Shown here piece after piece: positions 57,101-64,000 of a DNA stretch of 64,000 nt. The notes beneath the pieces were generated by a model. That model was given only the letters and a program-made list of their open reading frames with translations, ran no database searches and was not told the DNA's origin. The stretch's first letter is position 1, and each line of letters starts with the position of its first letter. Source of the DNA: Sneathiella chungangensis (GTDB lineage: Bacteria > Pseudomonadota > Alphaproteobacteria > Sneathiellales > Sneathiellaceae). The stretch spans positions 98,715-162,714 of the forward strand of contig NZ_WTVA01000003.1 of assembly GCF_009882935.1 (NCBI RefSeq). Reading direction: 5' to 3'. A program made the position numbers and the translations under genes.

Positions 57101-57601
57101 TCAACAATCAGGTTCGGTTTTAGTGCAGCTATTTTTTTTCTGATACTTTTCGATAAATTCCATAAGGTCCAACCGATCTACAAAAAAGGAGTTCATCGCA
57201 TAGTGCAGGTTTTTAATCCAACTTCCGTCATTGTCGGCTTCTAAAAAATCAAGTTCTTTGGGCGATATTAGTGGCTTCTGAACGTGAAATATTGCATTGC
57301 GAAACCTCTTTAGCGTTTCTACCTTATCTCGTTCGGCTAATAATGCATCAATTTGTGCGTCGCGATAATTTAAAGCTTGGTATTCCTCCACAACAACATA
57401 GACCAAGGCATAGAAAACTTTCTGCACATCAAATACTGAGTGAGTCCTGCCGAGTGATAACAACTTCTCGGGCAAATCCACCGTCAAAGAAGAACTGGAG
57501 TTTTGATATGCGCGTAAGGCTTCCTTTACAGAATCTGCAATCAGCCAATGTTGATGTAGTTTAAATAGCTTTTGATCAAAGTCTTTCATAGTAATGTTCA
57601 T
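57101..57601 (-). CDS. Hypothetical protein with HEPN-like RNxxxH motif, A+T-rich
   Basis: A 166-residue, largely helical protein. The segment KRFRNAIFHVQKP contains R101-N102 and H106, the R-[N/D/H]-x3-H spacing of HEPN ribonuclease domains, preceded by long helices as in that fold. No partner nucleotidyltransferase (MNT) or other toxin-antitoxin gene is adjacent. Base composition is much richer in A and T than the surrounding genes, which suggests transfer. The motif alone is short, so the assignment is tentative. Start is ATG 57601; ATG 57589 is possible. Confidence 0.5.
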   Translation of the reverse strand: MNITMKDFDQKLFKLHQHWLIADSVKEALRAYQNSSSSLTVDLPEKLLSLGRTHSVFDVQKVFYALVYVVVEEYQALNYRDAQIDALLAERDKVETLKRFRNAIFHVQKPLISPKELDFLEADNDGSWIKNLHYAMNSFFVDRLDLMEFIEKYQKKNSCTKTEPDC

Positions 57602-57633
57602 GTTGTGGCTTAGATTCTGAGCAATTTAAATAA

Positions 57634-60600
57634 TTACTCCGCTGCCTGTTTCTTCGGTTCAGGGCTTTTGTAGCTGGTGAGCAGGTTCTCGAGATCGCCG
57701 CGATAGACCTTGATCGCCTTGTCCTTCACATGGCCATAGCCGCGGATATGCTGGGGCAGGGCGGCGATTTCCACCGCGATGGCGTGATTGGCGGTGGTCA
57801 GGCCGGAGAGCAGCTCGTCGATGATGCCTTCAAACTCCTTGATCAGCGCCCGCTCGGTTTTACGTTCCTCCTGATAGCCGAAAATATCGAGCGGCGTGCC
57901 GCGTAAAGATTTGAATTTCGCGAGGAAGCCGAAGGCCTTCATCATATATTGCCCGTATTCCTTCTTCTTGAGCTCTCCTGTATCCGGGTCGCGCTTGGAG
58001 AAGAGCGGCGGGGCGAGATGGAATTTCAGCTCATATTCCCCGTCCATCATCCGCTCCACCCGCTGCATGAAGGTCGTGTCGGTGTAGAGCCGCGCGACCT
58101 CATATTCATCCTTGTAGGCGAGCAGCTTGAAATAGGAGCGGACCACCGCCTCCGACAGTGACGTCGTGCCCGGCATGACCTCGCTCTCGCGGGTGCGGAC
58201 GCGGGCGATCAGATCGCTGTAGCGCTTGGCGTAGCGGGCATTCTGATATTGGGTAAGGAACTCGATACGGCGGGAGATCATTTCCTCCAGATCCTCCGTC
58301 GGCTGCATGCGAAGGGCCGGGCCTTTCAGCTCGGTCACTTCCTTCATGACCCGGTCGGGATCGGCCGCCATCACGCGGCCCCAGCCGAAGGCCTTCTTGT
58401 TGAAGGGAACGGCCACGCCGTTGAGTTCGACCGCGCGCAAGAGCGCCTCCTCAGTGAGCGGGATCAACCCCTTCTGATAGGCGAAGCCGAGCATGAAGAG
58501 GTTGGTGGCGATGGAATCACCCAGAAGCGTCGTCGCGATCTCGCTCGCCTCAATCAGATCGCATTGATCCGGTCCGATCGCCTCGCGGATATGATCGAGG
58601 GTGTCCTTCACCGGGAAGGGCGCGTCGGGATCGAGGGTGAAATCCATGGTTGGCGACGGATGCGCGTTGATCACCGCATGGGCGACATTCACATCAAACT
58701 TCGCGAGGCTGTCGTAGGAGCCCGAAACCACCATATCGCAGCCAATCAGCAGATCGGCGCGCCCGGCCGGGATGCGGACGGCGTTGATGTCTTCCGGCGC
58801 AGGGGCGATATGCACATGGCTGGTGACGGCGCCGCCCTTCTGGGCGAGACCGGCCTGATCGAGCACGGAAATGCCCTTGCCCTCCAGATGCGCGGCCATG
58901 CCGACGATGGCGCCGATGGTGACGACGCCGGTGCCGCCGATGCCGGTGATCAGGATGCGGTAGGGACCCTTGAGCTCACGCATTGCCGGGGCGGGAATGC
59001 CCTCCGCCGGGTTTTCCGCCGCATGGGGCGCGGCTTTGCGCAGCTCCCCGCCCTCGATGGTGACGAAGCTCGGGCAGAAGCCGTTGACGCAGGAATAGTC
59101 CTTGTTGCAGGTGGACTGGTTGATGGTCCGCTTGCGGCCGAATTCCGTCTCGATCGGCTCGACCGAGAGGCAGTTCGACTTGACGGAGCAATCGCCGCAG
59201 CCCTCGCAGACGAGATCATTGATGATCACGCGCTTGGCCGGGTCTGGGAAAGTGCCGCGCTTCCTGCGGCGGCGTTTTTCCGCGGCGCAGGTCTGATCGT
59301 AGATGAGGATCGAGACGCCCTTTTCCTCGCGCAGATGCCGCTGGATCTTGTCCAGATCGTCGCGGTGATGGATTGTCGTGCCCTTGGGCCAGGGCGTGCC
59401 TTCCGCATATTTTTCAGGCTCATCGGTCACCACGCGGATCACGGAAACGCCTTCCCCCTCCAGTTGCTGGGCGATCTGCCAGGGGGTGATATGCCCCTCC
59501 GTCGGTTGGCCGCCGGTCATGGCGACAGCGTCGTTATAGAGGATCTTGTAGGTTATATTGGCCTTCGCCGCGACCGCCTGGCGGATGGCGAGAATGCCGG
59601 AATGGTAATAGGTGCCGTCGCCGAGATTGGCGAAGATATGCTTCTCGTCGGTGAAATGCATCTGCCCGATCCAGGGCACGCCTTCGCCGCCCATCTGGGT
59701 GAAGGTGTCGGTGTTGCGGTTCATCCAGGTGACCATGAAATGGCAGCCGATCCCGGCAACCGCGCGGCTTCCCTCCGGCACCACGGTGGAAGTGTTATGC
59801 GGACAGCCGGAGCAATAAAACGGCGTGCGCACCAGCTTCGCCGGTTTCGCCTCAAGCTGCTTTTCCTTGCGGTCGAGGAAGGCGAGGCGGTTCTCGATCG
59901 ATTCGGAGGTATAGAAACGGCGGATACGGCCCGCGATCACCCGCGCGACCATGGCCGGGGTCATCTCCCCGGTGGAGGGTTGCAGGGGTTTCTTGTCCTC
60001 ATCGAACTTGCCGAGGATGCGCGGGCGCACCTTGGTGTCCCAGTTATAAAGCTGCTCCTTCATCTGGTTTTCGATGACGGCGCGTTTTTCCTCGATCACC
60101 AGCACTTCTTCCAGCCCTTCGGCGAACTGGCGGATGCCGTCGGGCTCCAGCGGCCAGGGCATGCCGACCTTGTAGACGGTGAGGCCGATATCGGCGGCGA
60201 GCTCGTCATTGATGCCAAGATCGCGGAGCGCCTGACGCACGTCGTAATAGGACTTGCCGACGGTCACGATACCAAAGCGGCGCTTCGGGCTGTCCATGGT
60301 GATATGGTCGATATTATTGGCCCTGGCGAAGGCGCGGGCGGCATAGACCTTGTGCTTGTTGAGCCGCACTTCCTGATCGAAGCGGTTGTCATGGGGCTGG
60401 ATATTGAGGCCGCCTTCGGGCATTTCGATATTCGGGCGGATGAAATTGCCGCGATCGGGCGCGACATAGACGGAGGCGCCGCCTTCCACCGTCTCGGAGA
60501 TGCATTTGAAGCCGATCCAGAGGCCGGAGAAGCGCGACATCTCGATCCCGAGGAGGCCGTAGTCGAGAATCTCCTGCACATTGGCGGGATGCAGCACGGG

Positions 60601-61104
60601 CATCATCCAGCCGGCGAAGCTATGCTCGCTCTGATGCGCGATGGAGGAGGAGACGATGCCGTGATCGTCGCCCGCAAGCGCGAGGACGCCGCCATATTTC
60701 GACGTGCCGGCGCTGTTGGCATGGCGGAAAACGTCGCCGGAGCGGTCCACGCCCGGGCCCTTGCCGTACCAGAGGCCGAAGACGCCGTCATAGCGCGCGC
60801 CCTTGAACATATTGAGCTGCTGGCTGCCCCAGACGGCGGTGGCGGCCAGATCCTCATTGACGCCCGGTTCGAAATGGATGTCGTTTTCCTTCAGGATCTT
60901 GTTGGCCTTCCAGAGCGACTGGTCATAGCCGGCGAGGGGGGAGCCGCGATAACCGGAAATAAAGCCCGCCGTATTGAGCCCGGCGGCGCGGTCGCGTTCC
61001 TTCTGCATCAGCGGCAGGCGCACCAGCGCCTGAATGCCGGTCAGGAAAATGCGACCTTCTTCCAGTGTGTATTTGTCGTCCAGCGTGACATTAGCCAACT
61101 GCAT
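57634..61104 (-). CDS. Indolepyruvate ferredoxin oxidoreductase (fused alpha/beta form)
   Basis: A 1156-residue fused 2-oxoacid:ferredoxin oxidoreductase. The N-terminal half carries the TPP-dependent domains (GYRGSPLAGYDQSLW; later FYCSGCPHNTSTVVPEGSR, GIGCHFMVTWMNR, GGEGVPWIGQ), a ferredoxin-type block with CEGCGDCSVKSNCLSVE near the middle, and the C-terminal gamma-type domain begins at ILITGIGGTGVVTIG. It decarboxylates aryl- or branched 2-oxo acids (from amino acid catabolism) to acyl-CoA while reducing ferredoxin or a similar carrier. ATG 61104 is set by AGGGA four bases upstream. Unusual only in size, which is standard for this long form in Proteobacteria. Confidence 0.92.
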   Translation of the reverse strand: MQLANVTLDDKYTLEEGRIFLTGIQALVRLPLMQKERDRAAGLNTAGFISGYRGSPLAGYDQSLWKANKILKENDIHFEPGVNEDLAATAVWGSQQLNMFKGARYDGVFGLWYGKGPGVDRSGDVFRHANSAGTSKYGGVLALAGDDHGIVSSSIAHQSEHSFAGWMMPVLHPANVQEILDYGLLGIEMSRFSGLWIGFKCISETVEGGASVYVAPDRGNFIRPNIEMPEGGLNIQPHDNRFDQEVRLNKHKVYAARAFARANNIDHITMDSPKRRFGIVTVGKSYYDVRQALRDLGINDELAADIGLTVYKVGMPWPLEPDGIRQFAEGLEEVLVIEEKRAVIENQMKEQLYNWDTKVRPRILGKFDEDKKPLQPSTGEMTPAMVARVIAGRIRRFYTSESIENRLAFLDRKEKQLEAKPAKLVRTPFYCSGCPHNTSTVVPEGSRAVAGIGCHFMVTWMNRNTDTFTQMGGEGVPWIGQMHFTDEKHIFANLGDGTYYHSGILAIRQAVAAKANITYKILYNDAVAMTGGQPTEGHITPWQIAQQLEGEGVSVIRVVTDEPEKYAEGTPWPKGTTIHHRDDLDKIQRHLREEKGVSILIYDQTCAAEKRRRRKRGTFPDPAKRVIINDLVCEGCGDCSVKSNCLSVEPIETEFGRKRTINQSTCNKDYSCVNGFCPSFVTIEGGELRKAAPHAAENPAEGIPAPAMRELKGPYRILITGIGGTGVVTIGAIVGMAAHLEGKGISVLDQAGLAQKGGAVTSHVHIAPAPEDINAVRIPAGRADLLIGCDMVVSGSYDSLAKFDVNVAHAVINAHPSPTMDFTLDPDAPFPVKDTLDHIREAIGPDQCDLIEASEIATTLLGDSIATNLFMLGFAYQKGLIPLTEEALLRAVELNGVAVPFNKKAFGWGRVMAADPDRVMKEVTELKGPALRMQPTEDLEEMISRRIEFLTQYQNARYAKRYSDLIARVRTRESEVMPGTTSLSEAVVRSYFKLLAYKDEYEVARLYTDTTFMQRVERMMDGEYELKFHLAPPLFSKRDPDTGELKKKEYGQYMMKAFGFLAKFKSLRGTPLDIFGYQEERKTERALIKEFEGIIDELLSGLTTANHAIAVEIAALPQHIRGYGHVKDKAIKVYRGDLENLLTSYKSPEPKKQAAE

Positions 61105-61157
61105 GTCTTCCCTCACTCCTGTTAGAATGCACCAATACTGATGATTGATATAAGCAG

Positions 61158-61184
61158 ATTATCACGAAAGGCAAAAAGGGTCAA
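61158..61184 (-). promoter_or_regulatory. Promoter for the indolepyruvate oxidoreductase gene
   Basis: On the minus strand, TTGACC, a 15-base spacer and GATAAT. The short spacer weakens the case. Predicted start near 61151, about 47 bases before the ATG. Confidence 0.4.
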
Positions 61185-61299
61185 TAATACTGACTTAAAT
61201 CGATTTTAATGACGATTTCACGCGATTTTTTTTGACTTTTCCGGGGCAAAATGGCTTTTGAGAGGGTAGTCGGTTTTTCGAAATTTTAGAAGGATTTTC

Positions 61300-62280
61300 A
61301 TGACCATTCTGGTGACAGGGGCGGCGGGATTTATCGGCATGCATGTCGCCGAGGCGTTGCTCGGCGGCGGCCGGACGGTTGTGGGCATCGACAATCTCAA
61401 CCCCTATTATGACGTCGAGCTCAAGAAGAAGCGGCTTGATCGCCTCAGGATGTACAAGAACTTCACCTTCTATGAGCTTGATATTTCTGATCGTTCGGCG
61501 CTTTATGCGGCGCTGGGTGCGCATCCGGGCATCAGCCTCGCGATCCATCTGGCGGCGCAGGCGGGGGTGCGCCACAGCCTGACCCATCCGTTTGATTATA
61601 CGGCGGCGAATGTGACGGGGTTCCTCGCGATTCTCGAGGTCAGCCGACAGCTCGATCATTTGAAGCATCTCGTCTATGCCAGCTCCAGCTCGGTCTATGG
61701 CGCCAATAACGATCTTCCCTACCGGGTCGATCAGCAGACGGACCGGCCCGTCTCGCTCTATGCGGCGACGAAGAAGGCGAACGAGCTGATGGCCCATGCG
61801 TATGCGCATCTTTACGGCATCCCGATGACGGGCCTGCGCTTTTTCACCGTCTATGGCCCGTGGGGCCGGCCGGACATGGCCTATTGGCGTTTCACCGAAA
61901 AGATTATGAAAGGCGAGAGCGTGCCGATCTATAATCACGGCGACATGAAGCGCGACTTCACCTATATTGACGATGTGGTGAAGGGCATTCTCGAGGTTCT
62001 CGTGCATCCGCCGGAAAAAGGGGGCGCGGAACCGCCGCACAAGGTCTATAACATCGGCAACAACCGGGCGGAAAAGCTGCTCGATTTCGTTGCCATCATC
62101 GAGAAGACACTGGGTCTGGAGGCAACGCGCGAGCTGCTGCCGATGCAGCCCGGCGATATCAAGGAAACCTTCGCCGATATTGACCCGCTCCGCCACGATG
62201 TGGGATATGAACCCGCGACCAGCCTTGACGAGGGGCTGCCGAAATTCGTCAGATGGTACCAGGAATACAGCGAGGACTAA
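61300..62280 (+). CDS. NAD-dependent epimerase, UDP-glucuronate 4-epimerase type
   Basis: A 326-residue extended SDR. The Rossmann motif TGAAGFIGMHVAEAL is at residues 6-20, VVGIDNLNPYYDVELKKKRL follows as in UDP-glucuronate and UDP-GlcNAc epimerases, the active-site YAATK comes after SASSSVYGANN (here SSSSVYG), and RFFTVYGPWGRPDMA completes it. It probably makes UDP-galacturonate for lipopolysaccharide or capsule. No other sugar genes accompany it in the window. Confidence 0.9.
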   Translation: MTILVTGAAGFIGMHVAEALLGGGRTVVGIDNLNPYYDVELKKKRLDRLRMYKNFTFYELDISDRSALYAALGAHPGISLAIHLAAQAGVRHSLTHPFDYTAANVTGFLAILEVSRQLDHLKHLVYASSSSVYGANNDLPYRVDQQTDRPVSLYAATKKANELMAHAYAHLYGIPMTGLRFFTVYGPWGRPDMAYWRFTEKIMKGESVPIYNHGDMKRDFTYIDDVVKGILEVLVHPPEKGGAEPPHKVYNIGNNRAEKLLDFVAIIEKTLGLEATRELLPMQPGDIKETFADIDPLRHDVGYEPATSLDEGLPKFVRWYQEYSED

Positions 62281-62286
62281 GCGTTC

Positions 62287-62763
62287 ATGTCGACCGAGTT
62301 CGATATCAGCCAGATACAGAATATCATTGATTACGGCATTCCCCATTGCGCGGATATCGGGGTAAAAGTGCATGAAATGGATGAGGAAGGGGTGGTCTTC
62401 AGCCTGCCCTATCAGGAGCGCTTCGCCGGCAATCCGGTCAATGGCGTCCTCCATGGCGGCATCATCACCACCCTGATCGATACGGCGGCGGGCATGTGCA
62501 TTTATGCGCGGCTGAAGAAATATATGCCGATTGCGACGCTGGATTTGCGCATCGATTACCTGAAACCCGCAACGCCGGGAGAAGATGTTTTTACCCGCGC
62601 CACCTGCTACAAGACGACGAAGCAGATCGCCTTTGTCCGCGCCATCGCCTATCACAGCGATCCGGAGGACCCCGTCGCCAACGCCGTCGGCACCTTCATG
62701 CTGAGATCCACCAATACTCCGCCGCTGAATCTTTCGGCGGCGAAGAAGGGGGCGTCGGAATGA
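62287..62763 (+). CDS. PaaI family hotdog-fold thioesterase (first copy)
   Basis: A 158-residue hotdog-fold acyl-CoA thioesterase. The catalytic region is GNPVNGVLHGGIITTLIDTAAG, with HGG and the aspartate that activates water typical of the PaaI group, and DLRIDYLKPA follows. Begins seven bases after the epimerase stop. Its ATGA end overlaps the second thioesterase gene, so both are translated together. Confidence 0.88.
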   Translation: MSTEFDISQIQNIIDYGIPHCADIGVKVHEMDEEGVVFSLPYQERFAGNPVNGVLHGGIITTLIDTAAGMCIYARLKKYMPIATLDLRIDYLKPATPGEDVFTRATCYKTTKQIAFVRAIAYHSDPEDPVANAVGTFMLRSTNTPPLNLSAAKKGASE

Positions 62764-63209
62764 GTGAGATGACGCCGGAAAAATTCGTCGCCCTGCTCGA
62801 GGCATCGAAGGAAAGCAAGGACTGGCAGCCGCTGTTCGATATTATTCCTTATTTCAGCTATCTGGGCTTGCGGCTGGAAAACAGGGACGGGAGCCTGATC
62901 TGCGTACTGCCGGAGGACAAGAAATTCATCGGCAACCCGACCCTGCCGGCGCTGCATGGCGGGGTGGTCGGGGCGTTCCTTGAGAGCACCGCGCTGGTCC
63001 ATCTGTTCGCGACGCAGGAAGTGACGCGCTTGCCGAAGATCATCAATATCACGGTGGAATATCTGCGCTCGGGCAAGCCGGTCGAGACTTACGCCGAGGC
63101 GGTGATCACCAAGCCCGGTCGCCGGGTCGCCAATATGCGCATTGAGGCCTGGCAGGGGAACCGCAAAAAGCCCATCGCCGCCGCCCATGCCAATTTCCTT
63201 GTTAGTTGA
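62760..63209 (+). CDS. PaaI family hotdog-fold thioesterase (second copy)
   Basis: A 149-residue relative of the preceding gene with the motif GNPTLPALHGGVVGAFLEST: HGG is kept, but the position of the aspartate is taken by glutamate in FLEST. Downstream INITVEYLRSGKP fits the family. ATG 62760 overlaps the preceding stop. The two proteins may form a heteromer or act on different acyl chains. Confidence 0.85.
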   Translation: MSEMTPEKFVALLEASKESKDWQPLFDIIPYFSYLGLRLENRDGSLICVLPEDKKFIGNPTLPALHGGVVGAFLESTALVHLFATQEVTRLPKIINITVEYLRSGKPVETYAEAVITKPGRRVANMRIEAWQGNRKKPIAAAHANFLVS

Positions 63210-63265
63210 GGATGAATTCCTACGTTAAGACGAAAGCCTGTTTATTTCCGGAGTCTGCTGCACAT

Positions 63266-64000
63266 GAGTAAATCTGCCCTCGCCAATCTGCCCGAATGGG
63301 ACCTGACGGATCTGTACCCGTCCCGGACCTCGCCGGAACTGATGGAGGATCTGGAAACGGCGGCGCGCGATGCCAAGGCCTTCGCCGCCCAGTACAAGGG
63401 CACGCTCACCGGTCTCGATGGGCAGGGGCTCTATCTCGCCATCGCCAAATTCGAGGAGATCGGCGAGCTGGAGGGACGGATCATGTCCTATGCCTATCTC
63501 GTCTATGCGGGCAATATGTCGGACCCGGAAATCGGCAAGTTCTTCCAGACCATGCAGGAGAAGATCAGCGCCATCGGCACCGACCTGCTTTTCTTCACGC
63601 TGGAGCTCAACCGGATCGAGGAAGACCGGCTGCAATCCATGTATGAGGGGTCGAGCCTCAAGAAATACGAGCCCTGGCTTCGCAATGTCCGGGCGCTGAA
63701 ACCCTACCAGCTGTCCGACGAGATTGAAAAACTCCTCCATGAGAAGGATATCTCCGGGCGGAGCGCCTGGGTGCGGCTGTTCGACGAGACGATTGCCGGC
63801 CTGAAATTCGAGGTGGACGGGGAGGAAATGGCCTCCCAGCAGGTGCTGCATCTGCTCTCCAGCCCCAACGGCGACATCCGCAAGAAAGCCGCGAAGAGTC
63901 TGGGCAAGGTGTTCGGGCAGAATGTCCGGCTCTTTTCCCTGATCACCAACACGCTCGCCAAGGACAAGGCGATCGAGGATGAGTGGCGCGGATCGCCCGA
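63266..64000 (+). CDS. M3 family oligoendopeptidase (PepF type), 5' part
   Basis: The first 245 codons of a gene that runs off the right edge. The start LANLPEWDLTDLYPSRTSP and the helical N-terminal domain (IGELEGRIMSYAYLVYAGNM, KKYEPWLRNVRALKPYQLSD) are typical of oligoendopeptidase F, which cleaves peptides of 7-17 residues in the cytoplasm. The HExxH zinc motif would lie in the missing C-terminal half, so activity cannot be confirmed. Confidence 0.88.

Noticed and set aside
58249-61125. Plus-strand 958-codon frame opposite the indolepyruvate oxidoreductase
   Set aside because: A long open frame on the opposite strand is common in GC-rich genes; the minus-strand protein has clear TPP and ferredoxin motifs, the opposite one has none.

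Overview
The window is a contiguous, GC-rich stretch of an alphaproteobacterial chromosome, densely packed with housekeeping genes. The class call rests on family content: a GapR/DUF2312 nucleoid protein, DUF1244, DUF2312 and DUF1272 genes, a cysteine-poor L36, a GEA-type acetolactate synthase, and the mreBCD-mrdA-rodA block. The mix looks like the Rhodospirillales/Sneathiellales side of the class, but no 16S gene is present and genus cannot be fixed. I see no CRISPR array, insertion sequence, integrase or prophage.

Layout. 0.1-3.4 kb: octaprenyl diphosphate synthase divergent from a DUF2007-trmN6-S49 peptidase-zinc ribbon cluster. 3.5-9.3 kb: glyQS and pyruvate phosphate dikinase. 9.3-14.6 kb: Mrp divergent from hflK-hflC-DUF2065-degP, a membrane protein quality-control block. 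14.6-20.1 kb: serB, miaA, then ilvB-ilvH-ilvC behind a probable attenuator. 20.5-26.0 kb: the rod-shape operon mreB-mreC-mreD-mrdA-rodA. 26.2-29.9 kb: an animal-type haem peroxidase with RTX repeats, then a truncated haemoglobin overlapping an adenylate cyclase, and tRNA-Lys. 30-39.7 kb: a looser region with a DUF2254 membrane protein, a ketopantoate reductase homologue, two lipoproteins, a lactonase-like hydrolase, an A+T-rich membrane protein, an MFS pump, DUF2332 and an atypical SDR. 39.8-46.3 kb: a short sarcosine-oxidase-alpha-like protein with a gamma-like partner, a HIT protein, an acyl-CoA synthetase, a methyltransferase and rpmJ. 46.4-52.5 kb: glcDEF, a TPR protein and pyruvate kinase. 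52.6-57.6 kb: FkbM methyltransferase, N-formylglutamate amidohydrolase, a YbdK-type ligase, DUF1244, GapR-like, small proteins, and an A+T-rich gene with a HEPN-like motif. 57.6-64 kb: fused indolepyruvate ferredoxin oxidoreductase, UDP-glucuronate epimerase, two thioesterases and the start of an M3 peptidase.

The genes most worth a second look are the haemoglobin-cyclase pair (candidate gas-to-cAMP signalling), the reduced sarcosine-oxidase-like alpha/gamma pair without beta or delta genes, the RTX haem peroxidase, the HEPN-like orphan, and the ilvB leader. All functions are inferred by reading translated sequence and motifs; no database search was run.
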